The position numbers and the translations under genes were made by a program. From positions 31,079,001 through 31,143,000 of the forward strand of contig NC_073630.1 of NCBI RefSeq assembly GCF_029407905.1: a stretch of 64,000 nucleotides of DNA. The letters run 5' to 3'. This DNA is from Bubalus kerabau (Eukaryota > Chordata > Mammalia > Artiodactyla > Bovidae). Every line of letters starts with the position of its first letter. The first letter of the stretch is position 1. Below, in pieces: positions 31,511 to 41,545 of this stretch. The notes below the pieces were generated by a model, which was not told the origin of the DNA, searched no databases, and saw only the letters and a list, made by a program, of their open reading frames with translations.

Positions 31511-33610
31511 TGAGCTCAGTTCAGTTCAGTTCAGTCGCTCAGTCGTGTCCGACTCTTTGCGACCCCATGAATTGCAGCACGCCAGGCCTCCCTGTCCATC
31601 ACCAACTCCCGGAGTTCACCCAGACTCACGTCCATCGAGTCAGTGATGCCATCCAGCCATCTCATTCTCTATTGTCCCCTTCTCCTCCTGCCCCCAATCC
31701 CTCCCAGCAACAGAGTCTTTTCCAATGAGTCAACTCTTTGCATGAAGTGGCCAAAGTACTGGAGTTTCAGCTTTAGCATCATTCCTTCCAAAGGAATCCC
31801 AGGGCTGATCTCCTTCAGAATGGACTGGTTGGATCTCCTTGCAGTCCAAGGGACTCTCAAGAGTCTTCTCCAACACCACAGTTCAAAAGCATCAATTCTT
31901 TGGCAATCGGCCTTCTTCACAGTCCACCTCTCACATCCATACATGACCACTGGAAAAACCATAGCCTTGACTAGACGAATCTTGGTTGTCAAAGTAATGT
32001 CTCTGCTTTTGAATATGCTATCTAGGTTGGTCATAACTTTTCTTCCAAGGAGTAAGCGTCTTTTAATTTCATGGCTGCAGTCACCATCTGTAGTGATTTT
32101 GGAGCCCAGAAAAATGAAGTCTGACACTGTTTCCACTGTTTCCCCATCTATTTCACATGAAGTGATGGGACCGGATGCCATGATCTTCGTTTTCTGACTG
32201 TTGAGCTTTAAGCCAACTTTTTCACTCTCCACTTTCACTTTCATCAAGAGGCTTTTGAGTTCCTCTTCACTTTCTGCCATAAGGGTGGTATCATCTGCAT
32301 ATCTGAGGTTATTGATATTTCTCCCGGCAATCTTCATTCCAGCTTGTGTTTCTTCCAGTCCAACGTTTCTCATGAGGTACTCTGCATAGAAGTTAAATAT
32401 ACAGCCTTGACGAACTCCTTTTCCTATTTGGAACCAGTCTGTTGTTCCATGGCCAGTTCTAACTGTTGCTTCCTGACCTGCATACACATTTCTCAAGAGG
32501 CAGGTCAGGTGGTCTGCTATTCCCACCTCTTTCAGAATTTCCCACAGTTTATTGTGATCCACACAGTCAAAGGCTTTGGCATAGTCAATAAAGCAGAAAT
32601 AGATGCTTTTCTGGAACTCTCTTGCTTTTTCCATGATCCAGCAGATGCTGTCAATTTGATCCCTGGTTCCTCTGCCTTTTCTAAAACCAGCTTGAACATC
32701 TGGAAGTTCACGGTTCACATATTGCAGAAGCCTGGCTTGGAGAATTTTGAGCATTACTTTACTAGCATGTGAGATGAGTGCAATTGTGCGGTAGTTTGAG
32801 CATTCTTTGGCATTGCCTTTCTTTGGGATTGGAATGAAAACTGACCTTTTCCAGTCCTGTGGCCACTGCTGAGTTTTCCAAATTTGCTGGCATATTGAGT
32901 GCAGCACTTTCACAGCATCATCTTTCAGGATTTGGAATAGCTCAACTGGAATTCCATCACCTCCACTAGCGTTGTTCGTAGTGATGCTTTCTAAGGCCCA
33001 CTTGACTTCACATTCCAGGATGTCTGGCTCTAGGTCAGTGACCACACCATCGTGATTATCTGGGTCGTGAAGATCTTTTTTGTACAGTTCTTCTGTGTAT
33101 TCTCGCCATCTCTTCTTAATATCTTCTGCTTCTGTTAGGTCCATACCATTTCTGTCCTTTATCAAGCCCATCTTTGCATGAAATGTTCCTTTGGTATCTC
33201 TGATTTTCTTGAAGAGATCCCTAGTCTGTCCCATTCTGTTGTTTTCCTCTATTTCTTTGCATTGATCGCTGAAGAAGGCTTTCTTATCTCTTCTTGCTAT
33301 TCTTTGGAACTCTGCATTCAGATGTTTATAACTTTCCTTTTCTCCTTTGCTTTTTGCTTCTCTTCTTTTCACAGCTATTTGTAAGGCCTCCCCACACAGC
33401 CATTTTGCTTTTTTGCATTTCTTTTCCATGGGGATGGTCTTGATCCCTGTCTCCTGTACAATGTCACAAACCTCATTCCATAGTTCATCAGGCACTCTAT
33501 CTATCAGATCTAGGCCCTTAAATCTATTTCTCACTTCCACTGTATAATCATAAGGGATTTGATTTAGGTCATACCTGAATGGTCTAGGTTTAAATTCATG
33601 TCCAAGCAAC
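31511..33610 (-). mobile_element. BovB LINE in left arm: RT and C-terminal region, one premature stop
   Basis: A single frame of 666 codons (33669 to 31669) covers the post-endonuclease linker (RYDLNQIPYDYTVEVRNRF), the RT fingers (FIPIPKKGNAKECSNYRTIA), motif A (FIDYAKAFDCVDH) and the YADD motif ([12 protein letters not shown]), then most of the C-terminal domain. The apurinic-type endonuclease is absent (5' truncation). The first roughly 25 residues of the frame come from flanking DNA. After GQ the frame ends early at TAG (31671-31669), where the other arm reads CAG. Between GKGVRQGCI and FNFYAEY five codons (LSPCL in other copies) are missing. Not functional, but the catalytic motif is intact. 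Confidence 0.93.
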
Positions 33611-33752
33611 TGGAAGCGAGACAAAGAAATAACCACCCATAGCCCCATGCAACACAAGTTAGCTCTCATGAAAGAGAATGCATCCCCAAAGTCTTTACCT
33701 ATATGTGCACTGTGACTTTAAATCCCTTTCATGAAAACAGAGAGGGCTCATG

Positions 33753-33776
33753 TTTATTTGGCTCTCGCCAAATAAA
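33753..33776. repeat. Perfect short hairpin in left arm, absent from right arm
   Basis: TTTATTTGGC (33753-33762), loop TCTC, then GCCAAATAAA (33767-33776). The matching place in the right arm (about 38899-38926) has only the first half and unrelated sequence for the second, although both flanks match. Confidence 0.85.
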
Positions 33777-33889
33777 GATGTTGAGCCAGAACCCCTGTCC
33801 AGCACTTGAGTAACCTTCTCTGAAGGCACAGTTTCACAACTATAGTTTAGTGACCTGGTTCAGAGATTTATTCTCAGGGATGTGCCAAA

Positions 33890-34035
33890 GGATTTTCTTT
33901 TTCTTATTTATTTCTGTTTTTACTTTTTAGCCACCAAGTGGCATGTGAGGTCTTAGTTCCCTGACAAGGGAGTGAATTGGCGCCCCCAGCAGTGGAGGCA
34001 TGGAGTCTTAACTGCTGGACCACCAAGGAAGTCAC
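33890..34035 (-). mobile_element. CHR-type SINE (left arm copy)
   Basis: Reverse-oriented: GGCATGTGAGGTCTTAGTTC, GAATTGGCGCCCCCAGCAGT, and the end CTGGACCACCAAGGAAGTC. The mirrored copy is at 38640-38790. Confidence 0.85.
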
Positions 34036-34334
34036 AAATGACTTTCTCTTTAAAAGGGCTGCTGCATTATTCAAATTGGGGAAATAATGCCTCTGGGGGC
34101 CTTAGTTAGGACCAACAAAAAGAACACAAGAAAAAAACTTTATTTGATACTTTAAAATATTAAAGTATTCTTATACCCCCATTCCTGGATATTTTCTTCT
34201 CTAATTCCCCATTTGCCTCCCCACACACAAACTACCACCACCATTCAGACAACCAGATTGTTCTCCCTCCTGGACTAGAGGATAGAATGTGTCAACAAAT
34301 TAAAAGGTTTAAACAACAGCTACCCAAATATATT

Positions 34335-34795
34335 AGGTCCTAATCCTTGGAACCTATAAACATTACCTTATATGAAAAAAAACAAAAACCTTTTCAGATC
34401 TGATTAAAATAAGGATATTGAGATGGAGAGCTTATCCTGGTTTATCCAGGTGGGCCCTAAATGCAATTACATGTATCCTTATTAGGAGGAGGCAGAGGGA
34501 GATTTAACATGGATATATAGAGGACAAAGGTATATGAAGACAGATTTGAAGATACTGGCCTCAAAGATAAGAGTGATGCTGCCGCAAACCAAGGAATGCC
34601 AGCAGCCATCAAAAATTGGAAAACCTAAGAGATTCTCTCCTCTAGCTACCAAAGGAGCATGGCCCAGCTGACACCTTGATTTTGACCTAGTGACACTGAT
34701 TTTGGACTTCCGGCGTCTAGATCTGAGAGAAACAAACTTCTGTTGTTTTAAGCTAACCAGGTTTACAGTGATTTACTGTAATAGTCACAGGACAA
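34335..34795 (+). mobile_element. MaLR-type (MLT1-like) LTR remnant
   Basis: Text order matches old mammalian MaLR LTRs: GGTCCTAATCCTTGGAACCT, GTTTATCCAGGTGGGCCCTA, GAGGCAGAGGGAGATTTAAC, AACCAAGGAATGCCAGCAGC, GACACCTTGATTTTGACCTA, and AACTTCTGTTGTTTTAAGCT near the 3' end. It is diverged, and the family name is from memory of the pattern. Confidence 0.6.
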
Positions 34796-34837
34796 GTATT
34801 TCACAACTGAAATATTGGAGCCTACTAGCTCAATACA

Positions 34838-34916
34838 TGAACCGTGAACTTCCAGATGTTTAAACTGGTTTTAGAAAAGGGAGAGGAACTAGAGACCAAA
34901 CTGCCAACATCCGCTG
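34838..34916 (+). mobile_element. Small BovB internal fragment
   Basis: CCGTGAACTTCCAGATGTTT, GGTTTTAGAAAAGGGAGAGG and CTGCCAACATCCGCTGG match the BovB RT region (finger/palm). Short and frame-broken. Confidence 0.85.
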
Positions 34917-35264
34917 GCCCCAGTTCAGATACCTATCATAAGTCCAGGTTATCACCTGTGCTTTTGACATACCTGCCACAAATAGGAGGTTCCCCAACCC
35001 CTCCATAGGTTTAGTAATATGCTATAATGACTCAGAGAACTGAAGAAAATATTTTACTTACTAGATTACTAGTTTATCATAAAGGTTTCAACTCAGGAAC
35101 AGCCAGATGGAAGAGATGCATAGGGCAAGGTATAGAGCTTTCCATAGTCAGGGGATGGCTGATCGTTCCCTTGGGCACCAGCCTTTATCTTGAAGCTAAC
35201 TGAAAGTCATGTCATTGATAGAAACTCAGGTGTGATTGAAAGGACCTTGTTATGAATAATAACA
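34917..35264. other. Spacer within the inverted repeat, no feature recognised
   Basis: Single-copy-looking text between the BovB fragment and the reverse L1. Not present before the second copy at 60864. Confidence 0.4.
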
Positions 35265-36545
35265 GTACTCCAAGTCCATCCACGTTGCTGTAAATGGTAA
35301 ACTTTCTGTTTTATGGCTGAGTAGTATTCCATGTTAATATATATACCACTTCTTCTTTGTCCATGCATCTGTTGATGGACACTAAATTTGCTTCCATATC
35401 TAAGCAATCATAAATAATGTTGCTATGAACATTGGGGTACATGTATCTTTTACTATTAATGTTTTTATTTTTTTCATTTGTATACCCAGGAGTGAAATTT
35501 CTGGGGCATGTGGTAGTTCAAGTTTTAGTTTTTTGAGAGACCTCCACACGCTTTTCCACAAGGGCTGCACCAATTTATATTCCCACTGACAGTGTAGGAG
35601 GACTTTTCCTTTCAGCATATAATTGCCGAAATATCTTCTTTGTTGTCTTTTTGATGACAGCCATTAGGACAGCTGGTTTTGGTTTGCATTTCCCTGACGG
35701 TCAGTGATGTTAAGCACCTTTTCAGCACCTGGTAGCTATCTGTATGTGTTCTTTGGAGAAATGTCTATTTAAATCCTCTGCCTAATTTTTAAGCAGATCA
35801 TTTGTGTAATATCGAGTTGTGTGAGTTCTTTGTATATCTTGGGTATCAACATCTTGTTGGATGTGTCATTTGCAAATATCTTCTCCCATTCAGTAAGTGG
35901 CCTTTTCGGGGTTTTTTGATAGTTTCCTTTGCTATGCAAAAGCCTTTTCATTTGATTAGTCCATTTTTTATTTTTGTTTTGTTTCCCTTGCCTGAGACAT
36001 ATTAAAAAAAATTTTTTCCTATGAGTGATGTCAGAAAATTTAACTGTTTATGTTATCCTCCAGAAGTTTCATGTTATCAGATCTTAAGATTAAATCTTTA
36101 ATCTATTTTGAGTTTATCTTTGTTCGTGGTTTTACAGAACATGTTCAGTTGCTCAGTCATGTCCGACTTTGCAACGCTATGGGCTGTAGACTGTCAAGGA
36201 TTTTCCTGGTAAGAATCCGGAAGTGAGTTGCCATTTCCTCCTTCAGGGGATCTTCCTGACCCAGGGGTCAAACCTGGGTCTCTTGCACTGGCAGATGATT
36301 TCTTGACCACTGAGCCACCCACCAGGAAAGCCCAATAGAAAAGTCCAGTTTTATTCTTCTACATGTAGCTGTCCAATTCTCTTAAGACCCTTTATCAGAA
36401 AAGCTGTTTTCTCTTCTTTCTCAATTTTATATACCTAGCTCCTTTGTCATTGATTAATTGCCCATATAAGAGGGGCTCGTTTCTGGGCCCTCTATTCTGT
36501 TGCATTGAGCTTTGTGTCTGTTTTTATGCCTGTACCAGACTGTTC
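35265..36545 (-). mobile_element. L1 LINE ORF2 3' part, reverse, copy A
   Basis: The plus strand reads as reverse L1 ORF2: GTAGTATTCCATGTTAATAT, GAACATTGGGGTACATGTAT, ACCAATTTATATTCCCACTG, GGAGAAATGTCTATTTAAAT, then after an inserted SINE (36141-36333) GGCCCTCTATTCTGTTGCAT. The frame is heavily broken. It is an older L1 than the copy at position 1. Confidence 0.88.
36141..36333 (-). mobile_element. Bov-tA SINE nested in L1 (shared by both duplicates)
   Basis: GTTCAGTTGCTCAGTCATGT to GAGCCACCCACCAGGAAAGC. The equivalent insertion is at 61743-61944, so it predates the duplication. Confidence 0.9.
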
Positions 36546-37303
36546 TGGCATCCCAGTACTGGTGCCACAGGCTGTGGGCAGGCCTGGGCCCTAGGCCCCA
36601 GGCGCTAGTAAAGCTAAAGGGAACATTCCAAATTGCCTAAACCAGTGTCCTCAGAGTAGATCAAGCTCCCCAGAATGACTGGCACCAGTGTTTATGTCTC
36701 GAGGATGAACTCCAATTGCCTCTGCCTCTTCGGGAGACTCTCCAAGATCAGCAAGTGGGTCTGACCCGGGCTCCTTTCAAATTAGTGCTTCCGCCCTGGG
36801 TCCTGGAATGCGTGAGACTTTGTGGGTGCCCTTTAAGAGTGGGGTCTCTATTTCCCACAGCCCTCTGCCTCTCTGGAAAGTAAGCCCTGCTGGCTTTCAA
36901 AGCCAAATATTCTGGGGGCTTATCTTCCTTGTACTGGACCCTTGGGCTGGAGACCTCAGTGTAGGACTCAGACCCCTTGCTCCTTGGGGAGAAGCTCTGC
37001 AATTCTAATTTGCAACTCCCATTTGTGAGTTGCGCATTTGGGGTTGTGGGTCTTGACTATGTCTCTGTACCTTCTACCATTGTGTTGTGGTTTCTCCTTT
37101 ATATCTTTGGTTGTATATTGGGATGGATTTAATTTGCATGAAATTTTAGATAAATTTCCTGAGATGTGTTAGTCTCAACTATTCAGGCAGGTTTGGAGTT
37201 GATGTGGCTCAGGTATAAGAGTTAGACCATCTGAGTTCTATTTCCCAGTACCATGGCTTGGGGGTTGGAGTAGGTAGAGAGACAGGGAGCAGAAAGTTCA
37301 CCT
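36546..37303. other. Duplicated non-LINE segment, origin unassigned
   Basis: Moderately GC-rich text with 84-codon (36748-37002, minus) and 66-codon (36808-37008, plus) frames, both preserved in copy B at 62364-62624. Because both strands stay open and nucleotide identity is nearly complete, the frames reflect recent duplication or conversion and are not evidence for coding. I cannot name a repeat family. Confidence 0.4.
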
Positions 37304-37316
37304 CTCCTTTCACTAA

Positions 37317-37632
37317 AGTGAAAATGAAAGTCTCTCGGTCATTTCCGACTCCTTGCAACCCCATGGACTATACAGTTCATGGACTTCTCCAGGCCAGAAT
37401 ACTGGAGTAGGTAGCCTTTCCCTTCTCCAGAGGATCTTCCCAACCCAGGGATCGAACCCAGGTCTCCCGCAATTCAGGCAGATTCTTTACCAGCTGAGCC
37501 ACAAGGGAAGCCCAAGGATTCTGTAGTGGGTAGCCTTATCCCTTTTCCAGCGGATCTTCGCGACCCAGGAATCAAACTGGGGTCTCCTGCATTTCAGGTG
37601 GGTTCTTTACCAACTGCGCTATCAGGGAAGCC
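37317..37632 (-). mobile_element. Dimeric Bov-tA insertion, present only in copy A
   Basis: Two reverse tRNA-type heads in tandem, one ending GAGCCACAAGGGAAGCCC (about 37514) and the other GCGCTATCAGGGAAGCC (37632). Flanking duplication CTCCTTTCACTAA (37304-37316) versus CTCCTTTCAGTAA (37633-37645). Copy B has a single uninterrupted site at 62968-62980. Confidence 0.93.
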
Positions 37633-37645
37633 CTCCTTTCAGTAA

Positions 37646-38374
37646 GCAGTATACATTGTATAGTGTTTTTTCCTAAGCTGCACAAAAGTCCCTGTGGGCT
37701 AGCTGTGGTCATGGCTGCATTGTTGAGGGGAAGTCAGGAGGTCAGTGTTGTCCTTGATGTCATCTGGCATCCATTGGAACAGTCATCCTGTCTGGTCCTT
37801 AAACGAAAGTCCATGTAATTGCCTAGTTGTACCTAATTCCCATCCATGGGCCCTCCATTTTTATCACTCTCTCTGTGCTTCTCTGAGGAGCCATGTAAAA
37901 CATCCAGGCTGTGTCGGAGCATGGGGAAGCCTAAGGCATTGTCTCCAGTGCTACCTGGGTACGTGTGCCGTGCAACAACTTTTCCTCCAAGGCTATGTCA
38001 TTTCCACAGGCTCTGCCTAAACAATGGGAGCTGATTTCCTTTCCTCCCAGAGACCAGCAGCCCATATAGGGCTTTTGAATCCTTCCTAGAACTCAACCCA
38101 AGAACTCGAGGGCAAGCTTCCTCTTTCTGGGACCCTTTAGATGCTCTGTTACCACTTCTGTGTTTCCACTGCAATAAGATGGAGTCTTCTTTTAGCCTGA
38201 GGATTCCTTTGTACTTTAGAGGTTGGAGACTGACAGGGAGTAGAGTGAGGACGGGATAGTTTTCTCTTATGTATCAGGTACTTTCCCATTTATATTGTAT
38301 CTGTCATGGCTCTTTGTTAGTCTCCAAACTGCCTAAGTTTTAAAATCCCAAATCTAAGAATTAAATCTTTTAAA
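37646..38374. other. Duplicated segment, no gene recognised
   Basis: Shared with 62981-63720. Frames at 37745-38034 have no recognised relatives and are not kept intact in the other copy. Confidence 0.4.
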
Positions 38375-38639
38375 TTTGTTGACACATTCTATCCTCTAGT
38401 CCAGGAGGGAGAACAATCTGGTTGTCTGAATGGTGGTGGTAGTTTGTGTGTGGGGAGGCAAATGGGGAATTAGAGAAGAAAATATCGAGGAATGGGGGTA
38501 TAAGAATATTTTAATATTTTAAAGTATCAAATAAAGTTTTTTTCTTGTGTTCTTTTTGTTGGTCCTAACTAAGGCCCCCAGAGGCATTATTTCCCCAATT
38601 TGAATAATGCAGCAGCCCTTTTAAAGAGAAAGTCATTTG

Positions 38640-38790
38640 TGACTTCCTTGGTGGTCCAGCAGTTAAGACTCCATGCTTCCACTGCTGGGGGCGCCAATTC
38701 ACTCCCTTGTCAGGGAACTAAGACCTCACATGCCACTTGGTGGCTAAAAAGTAAAAACAGAAATAAATAAGAAAAAGAAAATCCTTTGGC
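38640..38790 (+). mobile_element. CHR-type SINE (right arm copy)
   Basis: GACTTCCTTGGTGGTCCAGC, then GGGGGCGCCAATTCACTCCC and CTAAGACCTCACATGCCAC, with an A-rich tail. Its start is also the last text of the window (63988-64000). Confidence 0.88.
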
Positions 38791-39084
38791 ACATCCCTGA
38801 GAATAAATCTTTGAACCAGGTCACTAAACTATAGTTGTGAAACTGTGCCTTCGGAGAAGGTTACTCAAGTGCTGGACAGGGGTTCTGGCTCAACATCTTT
38901 ATTTGGCAATGTTTCCCTGGAGTAGAGCCCTCTCTGTTTTCATGAAAGGGATTTAAAGTCACAGTGCACATATAGGTAAAGACTTTGGGGATGCATTCTC
39001 TTTCATGAGAGCTAACTTGTGTTGCATGGGGCTATGGGTAGTTATTTCTTTGTCTCGCTTCCAGTTGCTTGGACATGAATTTAA

Positions 39085-41150
39085 ACCTAGACCATTCAGG
39101 TATGACCTAAATCAAATCCCTTATGATTATACAGTGGAAGTGAGAAATAGATTTAAGGGCCTAGATCTGATAGATAGAGTGCCTGATGAACTATGGAATG
39201 AGGTTCATGACATTGTACAGGAGACAGGGATCAAGACCATCCCCATGGAAAAGAAATGCAAAAAAGCAAAATGGCTGTGTGGGGAGGCCTTACAAATAGC
39301 TGTGAAAAGAAGAGAAGCGAAAAGCAAAGGAGAAAAGGAAAGATATAAACATCTGAATGCAGAGTTCCAAAGAATAGCAAGAAGAGATAAGAAAGCCTTC
39401 TTCAGCGATCAATGCAAAGAAATAGAGGAAAACAACAGAATGGGAAAGACTAGGGATCTCTTCAAGAAAATCAGAGATACCAAAGGAACATTTCATGCAA
39501 AGATGGGCTCGATAAAGGACAGAAATGGTATGGACCTAACAGAAGCAGAAGATATTAAGAAGAGATGGCGAGAATACACAGAAGAACTGTACAAAAAAGA
39601 TCTTCATGACCCAGATAATCATGATGGTGTGGTCACTGACCTAGAGCCAGACATCCTGGAATGTGAAGTCAAGTGGGCCTTAGAAAGCATCACTACGAGC
39701 AAAGCTAGTGGAGGTGATGGAATTCCAGTTGAGCTATTCCAAATCCTGAAAGATGATGCTGTGAAAGTGCTGCACGCAATATGCCAGCAAATTTGGAAAA
39801 CTCAGCAGTGGCCACAGGACTGGAAAAGGGCAGTTTTCATTCCAATCCCAAAGAAAGGCAATGCCAAAGAATGGTCAAACTACTGCACAATTGCACTCAT
39901 CTCACATGCTAGTAAAGTAATGCTCAAAATTCTCCAAGCCAGGCTTCAGCAATATGTGAACGGTGAACTTCCAGATGTTCAAGGTGATTTTAGAAAAGGC
40001 AGAGGAACCAGAGATCAAATTGCCAACATCTGCTGGATCATGGAAAAAGCAAGAGAGTTCCAGAAAAGCATCTATTTCTGCTTTATTGACTATGCCAAAG
40101 CCTTTGACTGTGTGGATCACAATAAACTGTGGGAAATTCTGAAAGAGGTGGGAATAGCAGACCACCTGACCTGCCTCTTGAGAAATGTGTATGCAGGTCA
40201 GGAAGCAACAGTTAGAACTGGCCATGGAACAACAGTCTGGTTCCAAATAGGAAAAGGAGTTCGTCAAGGCTGTATATTTAACTTGTATGCAAAGTACATC
40301 ATGAGAAACGCTGGACTGGAAGAAACACAAGCTGGAATGAAGATTGCCGGGAGAAATATCAATAACCTCAGGTATGCAAATGATACCACCCTTATGGCAG
40401 AAAGTGAAGAGGAACTCAAAAGCCTCTTGATGAAAGTGAAAGAGGAGAGTGAAAAAGTTGGCTTAAAGCTCAACATTCAGAAAACGAAGATCATGGCATC
40501 TGGTCCCACCACTTCATGGGAAATAGATGGGGAAACAGTGGAAACAGTGTCAGACTTTATTTTTCTGGGCTCCAAAATCACTGCAGATGTTGACTGCAGC
40601 CATGAAATTAAAAGACGCTTGCTCCTTTGAAGGAAAGTTATGACCAACCTAGATAGCATAGTCAAAAGCAGAGACATTACTTTGCCAACAAAGGTTCGTC
40701 TAGTCAAGGCTATGGTTTTTCCAGTGGTCATGGATGGATGTGAGAGTTGGACTGTGAAGAAGGCCGATTGCCGAAGAATTGATGCTTTTGAACTGTGGTG
40801 TTGGAGAAGACTCTTGAGAGTCCCTAGGACTGCAAGGAGATCCAACCAGTCCATTCTGAAGGAGATCAACCCTGGGATTTCTTTGGAAGGAATGATGCTA
40901 AAGCTGAAACTCCAGTACTTTGGCCACCTCATGGGAAGAGTTGACTCATTGGAAAAGACTCTGATGCTGGGAGGGATTGGGGGCAAGAGGAGAAAGGGAC
41001 GACAGAGGATGAGATGGTTGGATGGCATCACTGACTTGATGGACGTGAGTCTGAGTGAACTCCGGGAGTTGGTGATGGACAGGGAGGCCTGGCGATTCAT
41101 GGGGTCGCAAAGAGTCGGACACGACTGAGCGACTGATCTGATCTGATATG
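39085..41150 (+). mobile_element. BovB LINE in right arm: internal TGA and mutated catalytic motif
   Basis: One frame runs from 39005 to a TGA at 40628-40630 (541 codons) and resumes in the same frame at 40640-41128 (162 codons), so only one nonsense change (GGA in the left arm, TGA here) separates them. The polymerase motif reads RYANDTTLMAES: the second catalytic aspartate of YADD is Asn. It shares the missing LSPCL codons with the left arm, showing common descent. The endonuclease is absent. The tail is (CTGAT)n. Not functional. Confidence 0.94.
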
Positions 41151-41329
41151 AAGGGAAATATGATCATTTCCCTCTTGATCATCATCTTCCTCTTTTTTTG
41201 ACTGCCCTTAATTCTTTCTTTCGGATCTATCACTTCCAGAAATCTGGAGAATTACAGAAAGTCTGGAAGTGTTTTCTTATTTGAAAAATGTTTGGCTGTG
41301 TGTCTTCTTTTTTAAAAAAAAATTATTTT
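41151..41329. other. Spacer downstream of right arm
   Basis: No homology to the flank of the left arm was seen, so the duplication ends at the BovB tail. Confidence 0.5.
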
Positions 41330-41545
41330 CCCCCCTTTTTCTTGAGGTATATTCTATATGCAATGAAATGCACAAATATTAAGTGAACAGTTGGAAGAAT
41401 TTTTGCTTACTTATATATCCACATGCAGTCAGTACTGAGATCAAAATAGAAACAGTTCCATGATTCTAGTGGTTTCCTAATGCCCCTTCCTAGTCAACAC
41501 TTTCTCCCCGCAGGTAGCCACCACTGCGATCCTACCAGCTCTTTG
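41330..41545 (-). mobile_element. Old L1 (L1M-type) 3' UTR remnant
   Basis: TTGAGGTATATTCTATATGC, AATGCACAAATATTAAGTGA, ACTGAGATCAAAATAGAAAC and CGCAGGTAGCCACCACTGCG follow the order of reverse L1M 3' UTR consensus text. Confidence 0.5.

Larger units (their letters stand above)
31511..34308 (-). repeat. Left arm of a large inverted repeat (about 2.8 kb)
   Basis: The reverse complement of this interval matches 38375-41150 almost base for base in the stretches compared. The homology runs from the outer BovB 3' tail, through the BovB coding region and its upstream flank, through a CHR SINE, to the inner boundary AATTTGTTGACACATTCTAT. Inner boundaries are at about 34305 and 38375. The outer side of both arms stops at the BovB 3' tail. 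TTAAGCAAC (31502-31510) and TTAAACAAC (34309-34317) border this arm and may be a target-site duplication. Confidence 0.92.
35265..38653 (+). repeat. Segmental duplication copy A
   Basis: Matches 60864-64000 in the same orientation, about 25.6 kb apart, sharing an L1, a nested Bov-tA, a non-LINE segment and the start of a CHR SINE. Copy A has an extra SINE at 37317-37632 and lacks about 46 bases near 37115-37120 that copy B has (about 62732-62778). Identity alternates along its length (see findings). The homology probably continues past 38653, but copy B is cut by the window end. Confidence 0.92.
38375..41150 (+). repeat. Right arm of the large inverted repeat
   Basis: Mirror of 31511-34308, symmetric about position 36337. 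It contains a CHR SINE, a BovB upstream flank and a BovB ending in a (CTGAT)n tail at about 41130-41147, whereas the left arm tail is (CTGAA)n. Its inner part is continuous with segmental copy A, so this arm looks like the source and the left arm the copy. Confidence 0.92.

Noticed and set aside
36748..37008. Frames conserved between the two segmental copies (84 and 66 codons, opposite strands)
   Set aside because: Both strands remain open and nucleotide identity is nearly complete, so recent duplication or conversion explains the conservation without coding selection.
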